Assembly (NCBI RefSeq): GCF_002549795.1
Contig: NZ_CP021435.1
Location: 3,906,001-3,970,000, forward strand
From: Halomonas beimenensis
Lineage (GTDB): Bacteria; Pseudomonadota; Gammaproteobacteria; Pseudomonadales; Halomonadaceae
Length of the DNA stretch: 64,000 bases
Direction of reading: 5' to 3'
Positions 18,568 to 27,040 of the stretch are shown one piece after another. The notes under the pieces are model-generated. The model did not search any database, was not told where the DNA came from, and saw nothing but the letters and a program-made list of their open reading frames with translations. The first letter of the stretch is position 1; every line of letters begins with the position of its first letter. The translations under genes and the position numbers were made by a program.

Positions 18568-19890
18568 ATGGACATCCAGCAGATCCTCGCCGGCGTCAAG
18601 GGACAGGCGAGCGCCCCCAAGGGGGGCGACGGCGCGCCAGCCTCCTCGGAATCCGGCGACTTCGCCGCGGCCCTGGCCGCCCTGGCCCCGGCCGGAGCGG
18701 CGGGCCCGGCCGAGGGACTCGAGGCCATCGAGGGGACCCCGCAGGCACGCCGTCAGGCCCTGGCGGCGCTCGCCGCCCTGGTCCAGGGGGACGCACCGGG
18801 CCAGCCCCTGAACGAGGGCCTCGACTCCCTGGCAACCCTGCCCGCCGGGGCAGGCGTGCCGGAGGCGCTGCTGGCGAAGCTCACCGAGGCCGCCCGGCGG
18901 GCCGCCGCCTCGCCGGCCGAGGGCGAGACCGACGCCACCCCACCGCCCGGGTTGACGGCGGTGATGGAGCGCCTGGCGCTGATCCAGGACGCCGGACAGG
19001 CTCCCGACGAGGTCGCCGCCGAGACGACGGTACCCGTCATGTCACCGGCCCTGGACCAGACCACGGCCCAGCTCGCCGCCGGCAAGCCGGCGACCGCCCA
19101 CGTCACCACGGCCCGAGACACGCCGGACAACCCCGCTGCCCAGGGCGCCCTCCCTTCGGCCCTCGGGAAGCCCCCCCGCGCCCCGGGGACCGGGCAGCCA
19201 CCTTCCTCGCCGCTGCCGACCGCCGTCGAGACCGCTGCCAAGGCCACCGACGGACAAGCCCCGCTGACCCCGTCCGCCACGCCGTCGCCCCAGGCGATGG
19301 CAGAGGCCCTCACGGCACGCCGGGAGGGGGCTCCGGGGGAGAGCCCGAACGCGCTCCTCGGCCAGGCCGGTCTCTCCGGCCAGTCCAGCGCCCTCCCGGG
19401 GTCCGCCTCCGGCGCACCGGGCGCCACTCCGCCCGCTCCCCAGCAGGCCGCCCTGACCGCGCCGGTCAACAGCCCGGCCTGGCCGCGCCAGCTGGGGCAA
19501 CAGCTGATTCGCCTCGGCCAGGGCGGGGGCGAGCAGCGCATCGAGATGCAGCTGCATCCCGCCGAGCTCGGCCCGCTGTCGGTAACGTTGAAGGTCGGCG
19601 ACCAGGGCGCCCAGGCCCAGTTCCTGTCGGCCCATGCCCAGGTCCGCCAGGCGGTGGAACAGGCGATTCCCCAGCTTCGCGAGGCCCTGGCCGAACAGGG
19701 CATCGCCCTGGGCGAGACCTCGGTGGGTGAGCAACGCACAGGCCAGGGCGAAGGCGACGGCACCCGCTTCGCCGAGGGCACGGGCACCCCCGAAGACCCC
19801 GAGGGCGAGGACGCGGCCCGACTCGCCGGCACGGTCGAGGCCTCCACGCCCGGCGTGAGCCTCGACGGGCGCGTCGACCTCTACGCCTGA
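18568..19890 (+). CDS. fliK: flagellar hook-length control protein FliK
   Basis: 440 residues. The first 300 are a disordered Ala/Pro/Gly/Thr-rich ruler region. The C-terminal Flg_hook domain (about 310-390) is recognisable from EQRIEMQLHPAELGPLSVTL and a following helix pair. FliK measures the hook and triggers the FlhB substrate switch. AAGGAG seven bases before the ATG supports the start. It ends the fliF-K run; 127 bases separate it from fliL and hold no clear promoter. Confidence 0.94.
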   Translation: MDIQQILAGVKGQASAPKGGDGAPASSESGDFAAALAALAPAGAAGPAEGLEAIEGTPQARRQALAALAALVQGDAPGQPLNEGLDSLATLPAGAGVPEALLAKLTEAARRAAASPAEGETDATPPPGLTAVMERLALIQDAGQAPDEVAAETTVPVMSPALDQTTAQLAAGKPATAHVTTARDTPDNPAAQGALPSALGKPPRAPGTGQPPSSPLPTAVETAAKATDGQAPLTPSATPSPQAMAEALTARREGAPGESPNALLGQAGLSGQSSALPGSASGAPGATPPAPQQAALTAPVNSPAWPRQLGQQLIRLGQGGGEQRIEMQLHPAELGPLSVTLKVGDQGAQAQFLSAHAQVRQAVEQAIPQLREALAEQGIALGETSVGEQRTGQGEGDGTRFAEGTGTPEDPEGEDAARLAGTVEASTPGVSLDGRVDLYA

Positions 19891-20017
19891 GCCCCGCGCC
19901 CGGCGTCGCAAAGTATGGAGATAGGCCCCTCGAGCGGGCCTGTTCGGTTCATCATCACGACCTGTCGGCGGGCATAATCCGACGGCATTGGCGGACTCAT
20001 TCAGCATAGGAACGGTA

Positions 20018-20497
20018 ATGGCGAAATCCAGCGGAGGCTCAAGGACGCTGCTGTGGCTACTGGTGGTGCTGGTCGTGCTCGCCTCATCGGCGGCGGCCGC
20101 GGCCCTCTTCATGGTCTTCACCCGGCAGGACGGAGGACAGCAGGCCCAGGCCCGGGAGGCGGAGGTCATCGAGTACAAGGCGCCGATCTTCGTCGAAATC
20201 GAGCCCTTCACCGTCAACCTGGCCGACGATGACTATGGGTCCCGCCTGCTCTACGCGGGCATCTCGCTCAAGGTGGCCGACGAGCAGAGCCGCGACCTGC
20301 TGACCTCCCACATGCCCCAGGTCCGCAGCCGCCTGCTGAGCCTGTTGTCCGGCAAGCAGGCCGCGCAGCTGACCTCGCCCGACGGCAAGCAGCGCCTCGC
20401 CGACCAGGTGACGGCCGCCCTCGAGGCGCCGATGGCGGAGACACAGCCCGAACTGACCATCGAGGACGTGCTCTTCACCGAATTCATCGTGCAATAA
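20018..20497 (+). CDS. fliL: flagellar basal body-associated protein FliL
   Basis: 159 residues from the ATG preceded by AGGAA; an in-frame TTG 30 bases upstream is less likely. One TM (about 8-33) is followed by the periplasmic FliL domain (IFVEIEPFTVNL, then a helix with MPQVRSRLLSLLSGK). FliL sits around the stators and supports torque. It begins the fliLMNOPQR run. Confidence 0.95.
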   Translation: MAKSSGGSRTLLWLLVVLVVLASSAAAAALFMVFTRQDGGQQAQAREAEVIEYKAPIFVEIEPFTVNLADDDYGSRLLYAGISLKVADEQSRDLLTSHMPQVRSRLLSLLSGKQAAQLTSPDGKQRLADQVTAALEAPMAETQPELTIEDVLFTEFIVQ

Positions 20498-20517
20498 CAC
20501 CGGGATCGCGCCGCACC

Positions 20518-21561
20518 ATGTCCCAAGACGACCTGCTGTCCCAGGATGAGATCGATGCCCTGCTCAAGGGCGTCAGCGGGGATGACGAACCCACCGCCAG
20601 CTGCGGGGGGCAGCCCAACGTGCGTCCCTTCGATCCGGCCTCCCAGCACCGGATCATCCGCGAGCGCCTGCATGCCCTGGACATCATCAACGAGCGCTTC
20701 GCCCGCCACTTCCGCACGGGGCTGTTCAACCTGATCCGTCGCAGCGCCGACATCACCGTGGACTCGGTGAAGTACCAGAGCTACAGCGACTTCTCCCGCA
20801 ACGTGCCGGTCCCCACCAACATCAACATCATCGCCATGAAGCCGCTCAAGGGCTCGGCGTTGATCGTCTTTCCGCCCAGCCTGGTGTTCATGGTGGTGGA
20901 CAATCTCTTCGGGGGCGACGGCCGCTTCCTGGCCAAGTCCGAGGGCCGCGAGTTCACCAACACCGAACAGCGCATCATCCAGCGCATGCTGCAACTGGCC
21001 ATCGAGGCCTACGGCGAGTCCTGGCGGTCGGTCTATCCGCTGGAGATCAGCTACCTGCGCTCGGAGATGCAGTCCAAGTTCGCCAACATCACCAACTCGC
21101 CCAACGAGATCGTGGTGAACACCAGCTTCAACCTCGAGGTCGGCAACCTGGCCAGCAGCTTCCAGATCTGCATGCCCTACTCGATGATCGAGCCGCTGCG
21201 CGACCTCCTGACCAACCCGCTCAACGACGGCCATCAGGATCAGGACGGCAGCTGGTCGAAGCGCATGGCCGGCGAGATTCGCCAGTCCGAGGTGGAGCTG
21301 GTCGCCAACTTCGCCGACATCCCCTCGCGGATCGCCCAGGTCCTCTCCCTCAAGGTCGGGGACGTGCTGCCCCTGGATCTGCCCGAGACCGTCACCGCCA
21401 GCGTGGATGGCGTGCCGGTGATGGAATGCGAGTACGGCAGCCAGCACGAGCAGCGGGCCCTGCGCGTGCTGCGGCTGTTCGACCACGCGGCCGGCCACGC
21501 GCCGTCCAGCGCCTTCGTCAAGGGGTCCCAGACGACATCCAAGGAAGCCAAGCATGACTGA
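20518..21561 (+). CDS. fliM: flagellar motor switch protein FliM
   Basis: 347 residues. The N-terminal CheY-P-binding peptide is intact (LLSQDEIDALLKGV, residues 6-19), followed by the CheC-like middle domain with GGDGR and the C-terminal SpoA domain. FliM forms the C-ring with FliG and FliN and reverses the motor on CheY-P binding. The 3' end overlaps fliN by 8 bases. Confidence 0.97.
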   Translation: MSQDDLLSQDEIDALLKGVSGDDEPTASCGGQPNVRPFDPASQHRIIRERLHALDIINERFARHFRTGLFNLIRRSADITVDSVKYQSYSDFSRNVPVPTNINIIAMKPLKGSALIVFPPSLVFMVVDNLFGGDGRFLAKSEGREFTNTEQRIIQRMLQLAIEAYGESWRSVYPLEISYLRSEMQSKFANITNSPNEIVVNTSFNLEVGNLASSFQICMPYSMIEPLRDLLTNPLNDGHQDQDGSWSKRMAGEIRQSEVELVANFADIPSRIAQVLSLKVGDVLPLDLPETVTASVDGVPVMECEYGSQHEQRALRVLRLFDHAAGHAPSSAFVKGSQTTSKEAKHD

Positions 21562-22063
21562 TCCCAACAAGCCCGATCGAAATCTCGACGACGACTGGGC
21601 CGCCGCCATGTCGGAGCAGCAGGGCGACGACGCCCCGAGCGAGGACGAGGATCCCTGGGCCGCGGCCCTGGCCGAACAGGCCGCCGCCGACTCCGCCCAG
21701 GAGGAGGAGTCCCCGGCCGAGCCGGCATCGTCCCAGCCGGCGCAGCCCGCGGGCGAGAGCGTCTTCCAGCCCCTCGAACAGGGCCAGGGCAGCGGCGTGC
21801 CGCGGGACCTGGAGATGATCATGGACATCCCGGTCAAGCTGACCGTGGAGCTGGGCCGCACCAAGCTGACCATCAAGCAACTGCTCGAGCTGGCCCAGGG
21901 CTCGGTGGTCGAGCTGGAAGGCCTGGCCGGGGAACCCATGGACATCCTGATCAACGGCTACCTGATCGCCCAGGGCGAGGTGGTGGTGGTGGAGGACAAG
22001 TACGGTATCCGCATCACCGAGATCATCACTCCCTCCGAACGGGTCCAGAAACTGAACCGATGA
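21554..22063 (+). CDS. fliN: flagellar motor switch protein FliN
   Basis: 169 residues, with a long acidic N-terminal extension (about 75 residues rich in Asp, Glu, Ala and Gln) and a standard C-terminal SpoA domain (MDIPVKLTVELGRTKLTIKQ, then GYLIAQGEVVVVEDKYGIRI). FliN forms the base of the C-ring and docks FliH/FliI. The acidic extension fits a halophilic host. Its stop overlaps fliO by 4 bases. Confidence 0.96.
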   Translation: MTDPNKPDRNLDDDWAAAMSEQQGDDAPSEDEDPWAAALAEQAAADSAQEEESPAEPASSQPAQPAGESVFQPLEQGQGSGVPRDLEMIMDIPVKLTVELGRTKLTIKQLLELAQGSVVELEGLAGEPMDILINGYLIAQGEVVVVEDKYGIRITEIITPSERVQKLNR

Positions 22064-22494
22064 ACGAGTCCGCCTCCAGCCCGTCCGCCTCCATCGACGG
22101 CCTGGCCGCCGGCGGCGAGGTCCTGGTGGGCATGGCCACCCTGGGCAAGACCGCCGCGGCCCTGGCGCTGGTGCTGGGGGTCATCCTGGCCTGCAGCCTG
22201 CTGCTGCGGCGGCTGGGGGGCGTTAACCGCGGCCAGGGCCATCGTCCCCGGCTGGTCGGCAGCACGGCGGTGGGCAACCGCGAACGGGTGGTGATCGTCG
22301 AGGTCGAGTCCACCTGGCTGGTACTGGGCGTCGGCGGCGGCCAGGTCAGCAAGCTCCACGAGCTGCCCGCCCCGGCGGACACGCAGCCCGCGACAGACCC
22401 CGCGCCGGCGGACGACGGCTTCGCCGCCCGGTTCGCCCGAGCCATGCGCCACAACGCCGGCCTGGGACCGAGCCGGGACCGGAGCCGTCCATGA
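22060..22494 (+). CDS. fliO: flagellar biosynthesis protein FliO
   Basis: 144 residues. One TM (about 27-50) is followed by the basic and then beta-rich FliO domain ([20 protein letters not shown], then [14 protein letters not shown]). FliO helps the FliP ring assemble. It is poorly conserved, but its position between fliN and fliP is diagnostic. ATGA overlaps at both ends show coupling. Confidence 0.93.
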   Translation: MNESASSPSASIDGLAAGGEVLVGMATLGKTAAALALVLGVILACSLLLRRLGGVNRGQGHRPRLVGSTAVGNRERVVIVEVESTWLVLGVGGGQVSKLHELPAPADTQPATDPAPADDGFAARFARAMRHNAGLGPSRDRSRP

Positions 22495-23243
22495 GGTGGA
22501 GCGGTCGCCGGGCGGCCCGCTGGGTCGGGCTCCTGTTGCTGCTGCTGCCGGGCCTGGCGATGGCCCAGCAGATCCCCGGCCTGGTCAGCCAGCCGCTGGA
22601 GGACGGCGGCCAGAAATGGTCGCTGTCGCTGCAGACCCTGCTGCTGCTCAGCTCGCTGGCCTTCCTGCCGGCGGCGCTGCTGATGATGACCAGCTTCACC
22701 CGCATCATCATCGTGCTGAGCCTGCTGCGCACGGCCATGGGCACCCAGGCGACCCCGCCCAACCAGATCCTGCTCGGCCTCGCATTGTTCCTGACCTTCT
22801 TCATCATGGCGCCGGTTTTCGGCGAGGTGTACGACCTGGCCTGGGTCCCGCTGTCCAACGGCGAGATCGCCTTCCCCGATTTCCTCCGTGAGGCCCAGGG
22901 CCCCTTCCGGGAGTTCATGCTGGCCCAGACTCGGGAGCCCGACCTGGCGCTGTTCGCGCGCCTGGCCGAGGTCGGCGAGTTGCAGGGGCCGGAGGACGTG
23001 CCGCTGCGGGTGCTGGTGCCGGCCTTCGTGACCAGCGAGCTGAAGACCGCCTTCCAGATCGGTTTCACCATCTTCATCCCCTTCCTGATCATCGACCTGG
23101 TCGTCGCCAGCACCCTGATGTCGCTGGGGATGATGATGGTGCCGCCGATCACCATCTCGCTGCCCTTCAAGCTGATGCTGTTCGTGCTGGTGGACGGCTG
23201 GCAGCTGATCATCGGCTCCCTGGCGGAAAGCTTCTACCTCTGA
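22491..23243 (+). CDS. fliP: flagellar export gate protein FliP
   Basis: 250 residues with a cleavable-type N-terminal signal and four TM helices. Family stretches are clear: [20 protein letters not shown] and [20 protein letters not shown]. FliP forms the pentameric core of the export gate with FliQ and FliR. The stop codon lies in the first unit of a 14-base tandem repeat that extends into the gap before fliQ. Confidence 0.97.
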   Translation: MRWSGRRAARWVGLLLLLLPGLAMAQQIPGLVSQPLEDGGQKWSLSLQTLLLLSSLAFLPAALLMMTSFTRIIIVLSLLRTAMGTQATPPNQILLGLALFLTFFIMAPVFGEVYDLAWVPLSNGEIAFPDFLREAQGPFREFMLAQTREPDLALFARLAEVGELQGPEDVPLRVLVPAFVTSELKTAFQIGFTIFIPFLIIDLVVASTLMSLGMMMVPPITISLPFKLMLFVLVDGWQLIIGSLAESFYL

Positions 23244-23274
23244 CCCTCCACCTCTGACCCTCCACCTCTGACCC
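23236..23274 (+). repeat. 14-base tandem repeat over the fliP stop codon
   Basis: The unit ACCTCTGACCCTCC occurs at 23236-23249 and 23250-23263, with a third partial copy of 11 bases at 23264-23274. Each copy contains TGA. Because 14 is not a multiple of three, the three TGAs (23241, 23255, 23269) fall in three different frames. Confidence 0.9.
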
Positions 23275-23286
23275 GGGACGGATGCC

Positions 23287-23556
23287 ATGACCCCCGAGAC
23301 GGTAATGACCATCGCCTACCAGGGCATGCGCGTGACCCTGCTGCTGGCCGGCCCGCTGCTGATCACCGCCCTGCTCACCGGCCTGCTGGTCAGCCTCTTC
23401 CAGGCCGCCACCCAGATCAACGAGATGACGCTGTCGTTCATTCCCAAGATCCTGGCGGTCTTCGCCGTGCTGGTGCTGGCGGGCCCCTGGCTGCTGACCC
23501 TGATCACCACCTTCACCCGGGAGCTGTTCACCAGCATTCCCTCGCTGGTCTCCTGA
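23287..23556 (+). CDS. fliQ: flagellar export gate protein FliQ
   Basis: 89 residues, the family length, with two TM helices and the conserved stretch QAATQINEMTLSFIPKILAV between them. FliQ packs around the FliP/FliR core. It starts 43 bases after fliP, across the tandem repeat, and ends 14 bases before fliR. Confidence 0.97.
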   Translation: MTPETVMTIAYQGMRVTLLLAGPLLITALLTGLLVSLFQAATQINEMTLSFIPKILAVFAVLVLAGPWLLTLITTFTRELFTSIPSLVS

Positions 23557-23570
23557 GGCCGGTCGCAGGC

Positions 23571-24365
23571 ATGGTCGAGGTCACCTTCGCGCAGCTGCAG
23601 GCCTGGCTGGTCGCCTTCCTGTGGCCCTTCACCCGGATCACCGGCCTGATGCTCACCTCGCCGCTGTGGGGCCATTCCAGCGTGCCCCGTCAGGCCAAGC
23701 TGGGGCTGGCCGGGGCGCTGACGGTGGTGATGGCGCCGGTGATCCCGCCCATGCCGGAGGTGCCGCTGATCTCCTGGGCCGGGCTCGGCATCATCGTCGA
23801 GCAGCTGCTGATCGGGGCGGCCATGGGGCTCGTCATGCGGGTGACCCTGGTGGTGGTCCAGGCCACCGGCGAGTTCATCGGGCTGCAGATGGGCCTGGCC
23901 TTCGCCACCTTCTTCGATCCGTCCAGCGGCACCAACATGATGGTGCTGTCGCGCATCCTCTACATGATCACGCTGCTGATGTTCCTGGCCTTCGACGGCC
24001 ACCTGGTGGTGATCGAGATCCTGGCGACCAGTTTCGAGGCGCTGCCCATCGGCCTGGGCCGCTACGATCCCGCCGCCTTCGAGATGCTGGCCCGCTATGG
24101 CGGCACCATCTTCGTTTCCGGCATGCTGCTGGCCCTGCCGCTGGTGGCGGCGCTGCTGATCATCAACCTGTCCCTGGGCATCCTCAACCGCTCGGCGCCC
24201 CAGCTCACCGTGTTCAACATCGGCTTCCCCAGCTCGCTGACCGTGGGACTGATCCTGCTGATGGTGCTGATGACCGACCTGTCGCGCTTCCTGGAACGCC
24301 TCTTCTCCCAGGGGCTGGCCTTCCTCAGGAGCTTCCTGGACGTCCTGGCCCCGCTGGCCGGTTGA
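23571..24365 (+). CDS. fliR: flagellar export gate protein FliR
   Basis: 264 residues with about six TM helices and the FliR stretches VQATGEFIGLQMGLAFATFF and APQLTVFNIGFPSSLTVGLI. It forms one subunit of the export gate. It is the last gene of the fli run; flhB is not adjacent, and the next feature is a REP-like palindrome and an insertion element. Confidence 0.97.
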   Translation: MVEVTFAQLQAWLVAFLWPFTRITGLMLTSPLWGHSSVPRQAKLGLAGALTVVMAPVIPPMPEVPLISWAGLGIIVEQLLIGAAMGLVMRVTLVVVQATGEFIGLQMGLAFATFFDPSSGTNMMVLSRILYMITLLMFLAFDGHLVVIEILATSFEALPIGLGRYDPAAFEMLARYGGTIFVSGMLLALPLVAALLIINLSLGILNRSAPQLTVFNIGFPSSLTVGLILLMVLMTDLSRFLERLFSQGLAFLRSFLDVLAPLAG

Positions 24366-24378
24366 ATGCCGGAAGCAA

Positions 24379-24404
24379 GGTGGATGCGCTAACGCTTATC
24401 CACC
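24379..24404. repeat. REP-like palindrome at the left edge of the IS110 element
   Basis: Stem GGTGGAT/ATCCACC (24379-24385/24398-24404) around a centre of GCGCTAACGCTT. The outer arms can extend to CAAGGTGGAT and CCTTG with one bulge. A near copy occurs in the opposite orientation at 58207-58234. It may also terminate the fli transcript, though no T-tract follows. Confidence 0.6.
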
Positions 24405-24417
24405 CTTGTGTCTCTCC

Positions 24418-24590
24418 AGTGGGGAGTGATTAGCTACCACCCCCACGGCCTGGGAGAAACCCGGATCTACCCTGACGGTTTCGAACCTGTTCCGTAGATT
24501 GGTCTCCCAGGCTTCTATCTCGCAAACCTGAACGGTATCCAATGCCCCCTTCCGGCGAGGAGAGGCTGTACGCACAAGGGAAAGTGGTGA
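24418..24590 (+). ncRNA. candidate bridge RNA in the left end of the IS110 element
   Basis: The non-coding stretch before the transposase is rich in nested stems. GTGGGG/CCCCAC (24419-24424/24441-24446) forms a first hairpin. GCCTGGGAGA/TCTCCCAGGC (24448-24457/24503-24512) encloses an internal loop, an inner stem ATCTAC/GTAGAT (24465-24470/24494-24499) and an apical GGTT-tcg-AACC. IS110 elements are known to encode a bridge RNA with two such internal guide loops in this place. Boundaries and expression are inferred. Confidence 0.5.
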
Positions 24591-24591
24591 G

Positions 24592-25581
24592 ATGGCACAT
24601 ATCGGCATCGATATCGGCAAGAAGAAACTGGATTGCCTCTGGCTTCGTGATATGGAGAAGGGCAAGGTCAAAACCAAGGTCTTTACCAATCGGCACCAGG
24701 ATTATCCAGCGCTGCTGGACTGGCTGACCCGGCAGACCGGTGAGTCTCCCGAAGCGTTGCATGTCTACATGGAAGCCACGGGGATCTACCATGAGCCCCT
24801 GGCTTATTGGCTCCATGAGGCTGGCGTCAATGTCTACGTGCTCAACCCCGCACACGCGCATCATTATGCCAAGAGTGCAGGTCGCCTTCACAAGACGGAC
24901 AAGGCAGACAGCCGTGTCCTAGCAGAGTTCGGCGCGTCCCGAAGCCACCGGCGGTGGACACCGGAGCCTGAAGAAACGCGTGAGCTGAAGCGCCTGGTGG
25001 CGCGCCTCGAAGCGGTTTATCAGGATATTCAGCGCGAAAAGAATCGTCTCGAGAAAGCTCAATTCAGCCGTGATACAGGGGCCGAGACCTCGATCGGCCA
25101 TGTCCTGGCGGCCCTGGAGCGCGAAGCCAAGCGCTTACAGGAGGAGATCGAGACGCACCTCGACCGCCATGATCATCTAAAACGAGATCGACAGTTGCTG
25201 ATGAGCATTCCTGGCATCGGTCCCGGGCTTTCCACAAGGCTGGTCGCGGTCCTGCGAAGCCGACCATTCGAGAGTGCTCGACAGGCGGCCGCTTTCCTGG
25301 GGCTCGTGCCGACGTATTACACCTCTGGCACGTCGGTCAAGAAGACACCAACCCTCTCCAAGACGGGGAGTGCCGTGATGCGTCGGAAGTTGTACATGGG
25401 AGCCGTGGTGGCCATGACACACAACCCGGATATCCAGGCGCAATATGCCCGGCTGAAGGCACGAGGGAAGCACAGCATGTCGGCCCTCGGGGCGGCCATG
25501 CGTAAGCTGGTGCATATCGCCTATGGCGTCCTGAAGACGCAAACCGAGTATCGACCCCAACCCATCCCTGCGGGGGGTTGA
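24592..25581 (+). CDS. IS110-family transposase (DEDD recombinase)
   Basis: 329 residues. The N-terminal RuvC-like domain begins HIGIDIGKKKLDCLW, with the first Asp at 7, Glu in YMEATGIY (about 62) and two Asp in KTDKADSRVLAEF. A coiled coil (about 130-195) follows, then a helix-hairpin-helix (LMSIPGIGPGLSTRLVAVL) and the C-terminal Tnp domain (AFLGLVPTYYTSGTSVKK) that carries the proposed catalytic Ser. The length is normal and no frameshift is seen, so it appears intact. Codon use is less GC-extreme than in the flanking flagellar genes, consistent with recent arrival. Confidence 0.93.
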   Translation: MAHIGIDIGKKKLDCLWLRDMEKGKVKTKVFTNRHQDYPALLDWLTRQTGESPEALHVYMEATGIYHEPLAYWLHEAGVNVYVLNPAHAHHYAKSAGRLHKTDKADSRVLAEFGASRSHRRWTPEPEETRELKRLVARLEAVYQDIQREKNRLEKAQFSRDTGAETSIGHVLAALEREAKRLQEEIETHLDRHDHLKRDRQLLMSIPGIGPGLSTRLVAVLRSRPFESARQAAAFLGLVPTYYTSGTSVKKTPTLSKTGSAVMRRKLYMGAVVAMTHNPDIQAQYARLKARGKHSMSALGAAMRKLVHIAYGVLKTQTEYRPQPIPAGG

Positions 25582-25603
25582 GGTCGGTCGGGAGAGACGG
25601 TAT

Positions 25604-25663
25604 CTACGCGGCCCCTGCGAAGCCCGCGTAGGTCGGGTAAGCGAGCCTGCGAGCGCACCCGAC
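25604..25663. repeat. paired palindromes at the right edge of the IS110 element
   Basis: Two stems lie head to tail: CTACGCGG/CCGCGTAG (25604-25611/25624-25631) and GTCGGGT/ACCCGAC (25632-25638/25657-25663). The second has a TAAGCG...GCGCACC core related to the palindromes at 24379 and 58207. The arrangement resembles REP pairs. Confidence 0.5.
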
Positions 25664-25703
25664 AGATCCGGCCGGCAGTAACTCGCACCCGCAGCCTCAG
25701 GAT

Positions 25704-25736
25704 AAAAAACCGCCCCGTCGGGATGCGACGGGGCGG
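25704..25736 (-). terminator. intrinsic terminator of the flg operon
   Basis: On the minus strand an 11-bp GC stem (25710-25720 with 25726-25736, loop of five) is followed by six Ts (A-tract 25704-25709 on plus). It lies 46 bases after the flgL stop and is a classical Rho-independent terminator. Confidence 0.88.
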
Positions 25737-25782
25737 GACAAGGGGTCATGGCAAGACCATGACCGGCAGGGTTCGCGAAGGG

Positions 25783-27021
25783 TCAGAGGAACTGGAAGAG
25801 CGACATCCCCTTCATGTCGGCGAAGGTCTTCTGGGCGGCCTGCATGCCCACCTGGCGCAGGCTGTACTCGGAGATCGCCTCGGCGTAGTCGAGGTCGACC
25901 AGGTCGGAGAGGGTCTGCTCGTAGTTCAGCAAGCGGTTGCCGCCCACCGAGTCCACCACGTCCAGCTCGTTGAGCCGCGCGCCCATGGAGGCGCGGACCG
26001 TCAGGACGTTGTCCAGGCCATTGTCGAGCTCGCGCATCACGCTGCTGAGGGTGTTGCGCTGGCTGGCGCGATCAGACTCGGTGGCGTTGGGCGTCTCCAG
26101 GGCGGCGATGGCCTTCTCGAAGGTCCGGAACAGATCGGTGTTCATTTCGTCGGCGGGTCCCATGGTGATGCTGTCGCCCACCGCCGGCTCGCCCTCCAGG
26201 GTCAGCTTGAGGCCACCGACCGACACCACCGTGACCTCGGGATTGTAGGCCTCTTCGGTCAGTGCCGTGGCGTTCCAGGTACCGCCGGCCTCGTCGTAGA
26301 CCTCAACGCTGAAGGTCGGGTCACCCGCGGCGTCCTCGTCGAAGCTGACCCGGTAGCGTTCGCCGTAGCCCGCATCGCCGCTGTCGATGACCTCGGGCCC
26401 CTTGAAGGTCACGCTGCCGGCGTTGGCGGCATCGGCCTCGGTGACATAGCCGGCCCCGCTGGGCACGCTCTGGAAGATCGCCTCACCGTGGTCGCTGACG
26501 TCCATCAACCGCGAGGCGTCGATGCGCTGGCGTCGGACGTTGGTGTCGCCCACGTACTGGACCTCGCCGGCGGCATCCTTGACGAAGGGCGCGCTGCTGT
26601 CCTGGTAGCCGCCGAACAGGTAGCGCCCGTTGCCGTCGGTGGCGTTGGCCTGGCCGAGCAGCGCCTCGTAGACGCCGCGCAGCTCGCTGGCCACGGACTC
26701 CCGGTCCACGTCGCTGAGGGTGTCGCTTGAGGCCTGGACCATCAGCGTCTTGGCCCGGGTCACGGCGTCGCTGACGCTGTTGAGCACGCTCTCGGCCTGG
26801 GAGAGGGAGTTTCGCGCGCTGACCCGGGAGTCGGCGAACTGCTGGGTCACCGCCCTGGCCTGGTCGACGCCCACGGCCCGGGAGGCCGCCTGGGGATCGT
26901 CGGAGGGGTTGACCACCCGGCGGCCGCTGGCGATCTGCTCGCTGACCTTGAGGAAGTCTCCCTGCTGACGGTTCAGGGAGGTCACGCTCTGCTCGAACAT
27001 GGTAACGGTGCTGATGCGCAT
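25783..27021 (-). CDS. flgL: flagellar hook-filament junction protein FlgL
   Basis: 412 residues. The N-terminal flagellin-like helix (MRISTVTMFEQSVTSLNRQQ, then ISEQIASGRRVVNPSDDPQA-like pattern) and the matching C-terminal helix are present, enclosing a variable beta-rich middle. FlgL (HAP3) joins the hook to the first flagellins. It follows flgK by about 20 bases and precedes a strong terminator. Confidence 0.96.
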   Translation of the reverse strand: MRISTVTMFEQSVTSLNRQQGDFLKVSEQIASGRRVVNPSDDPQAASRAVGVDQARAVTQQFADSRVSARNSLSQAESVLNSVSDAVTRAKTLMVQASSDTLSDVDRESVASELRGVYEALLGQANATDGNGRYLFGGYQDSSAPFVKDAAGEVQYVGDTNVRRQRIDASRLMDVSDHGEAIFQSVPSGAGYVTEADAANAGSVTFKGPEVIDSGDAGYGERYRVSFDEDAAGDPTFSVEVYDEAGGTWNATALTEEAYNPEVTVVSVGGLKLTLEGEPAVGDSITMGPADEMNTDLFRTFEKAIAALETPNATESDRASQRNTLSSVMRELDNGLDNVLTVRASMGARLNELDVVDSVGGNRLLNYEQTLSDLVDLDYAEAISEYSLRQVGMQAAQKTFADMKGMSLFQFL

Positions 27022-27040
27022 CTCGAACGCTCTCCCTTGA

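Larger units (their letters stand above)
24405..25602 (+). mobile_element. IS110-family insertion sequence between fliR and flgL
   Basis: The element holds one transposase gene, a long non-coding left end (about 185 bases) and a short right end (about 20 bases). An 8-bp inverted repeat, GTCTCTCC (24410-24417) and GGAGAGAC (25591-25598), marks the probable sub-terminal positions; no target duplication is visible, as usual for the family. Exact ends are estimated. The long left and short right non-coding arms fit the IS110 group rather than IS1111. It lies between two convergent operons and interrupts no gene. Confidence 0.7.

Noticed and set aside
24592-25581. A CRISPR-like or other defence locus around the insertion element
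   Set aside because: No regular spaced repeats and no cas or defence gene are present. The only coding part is an IS110 transposase.
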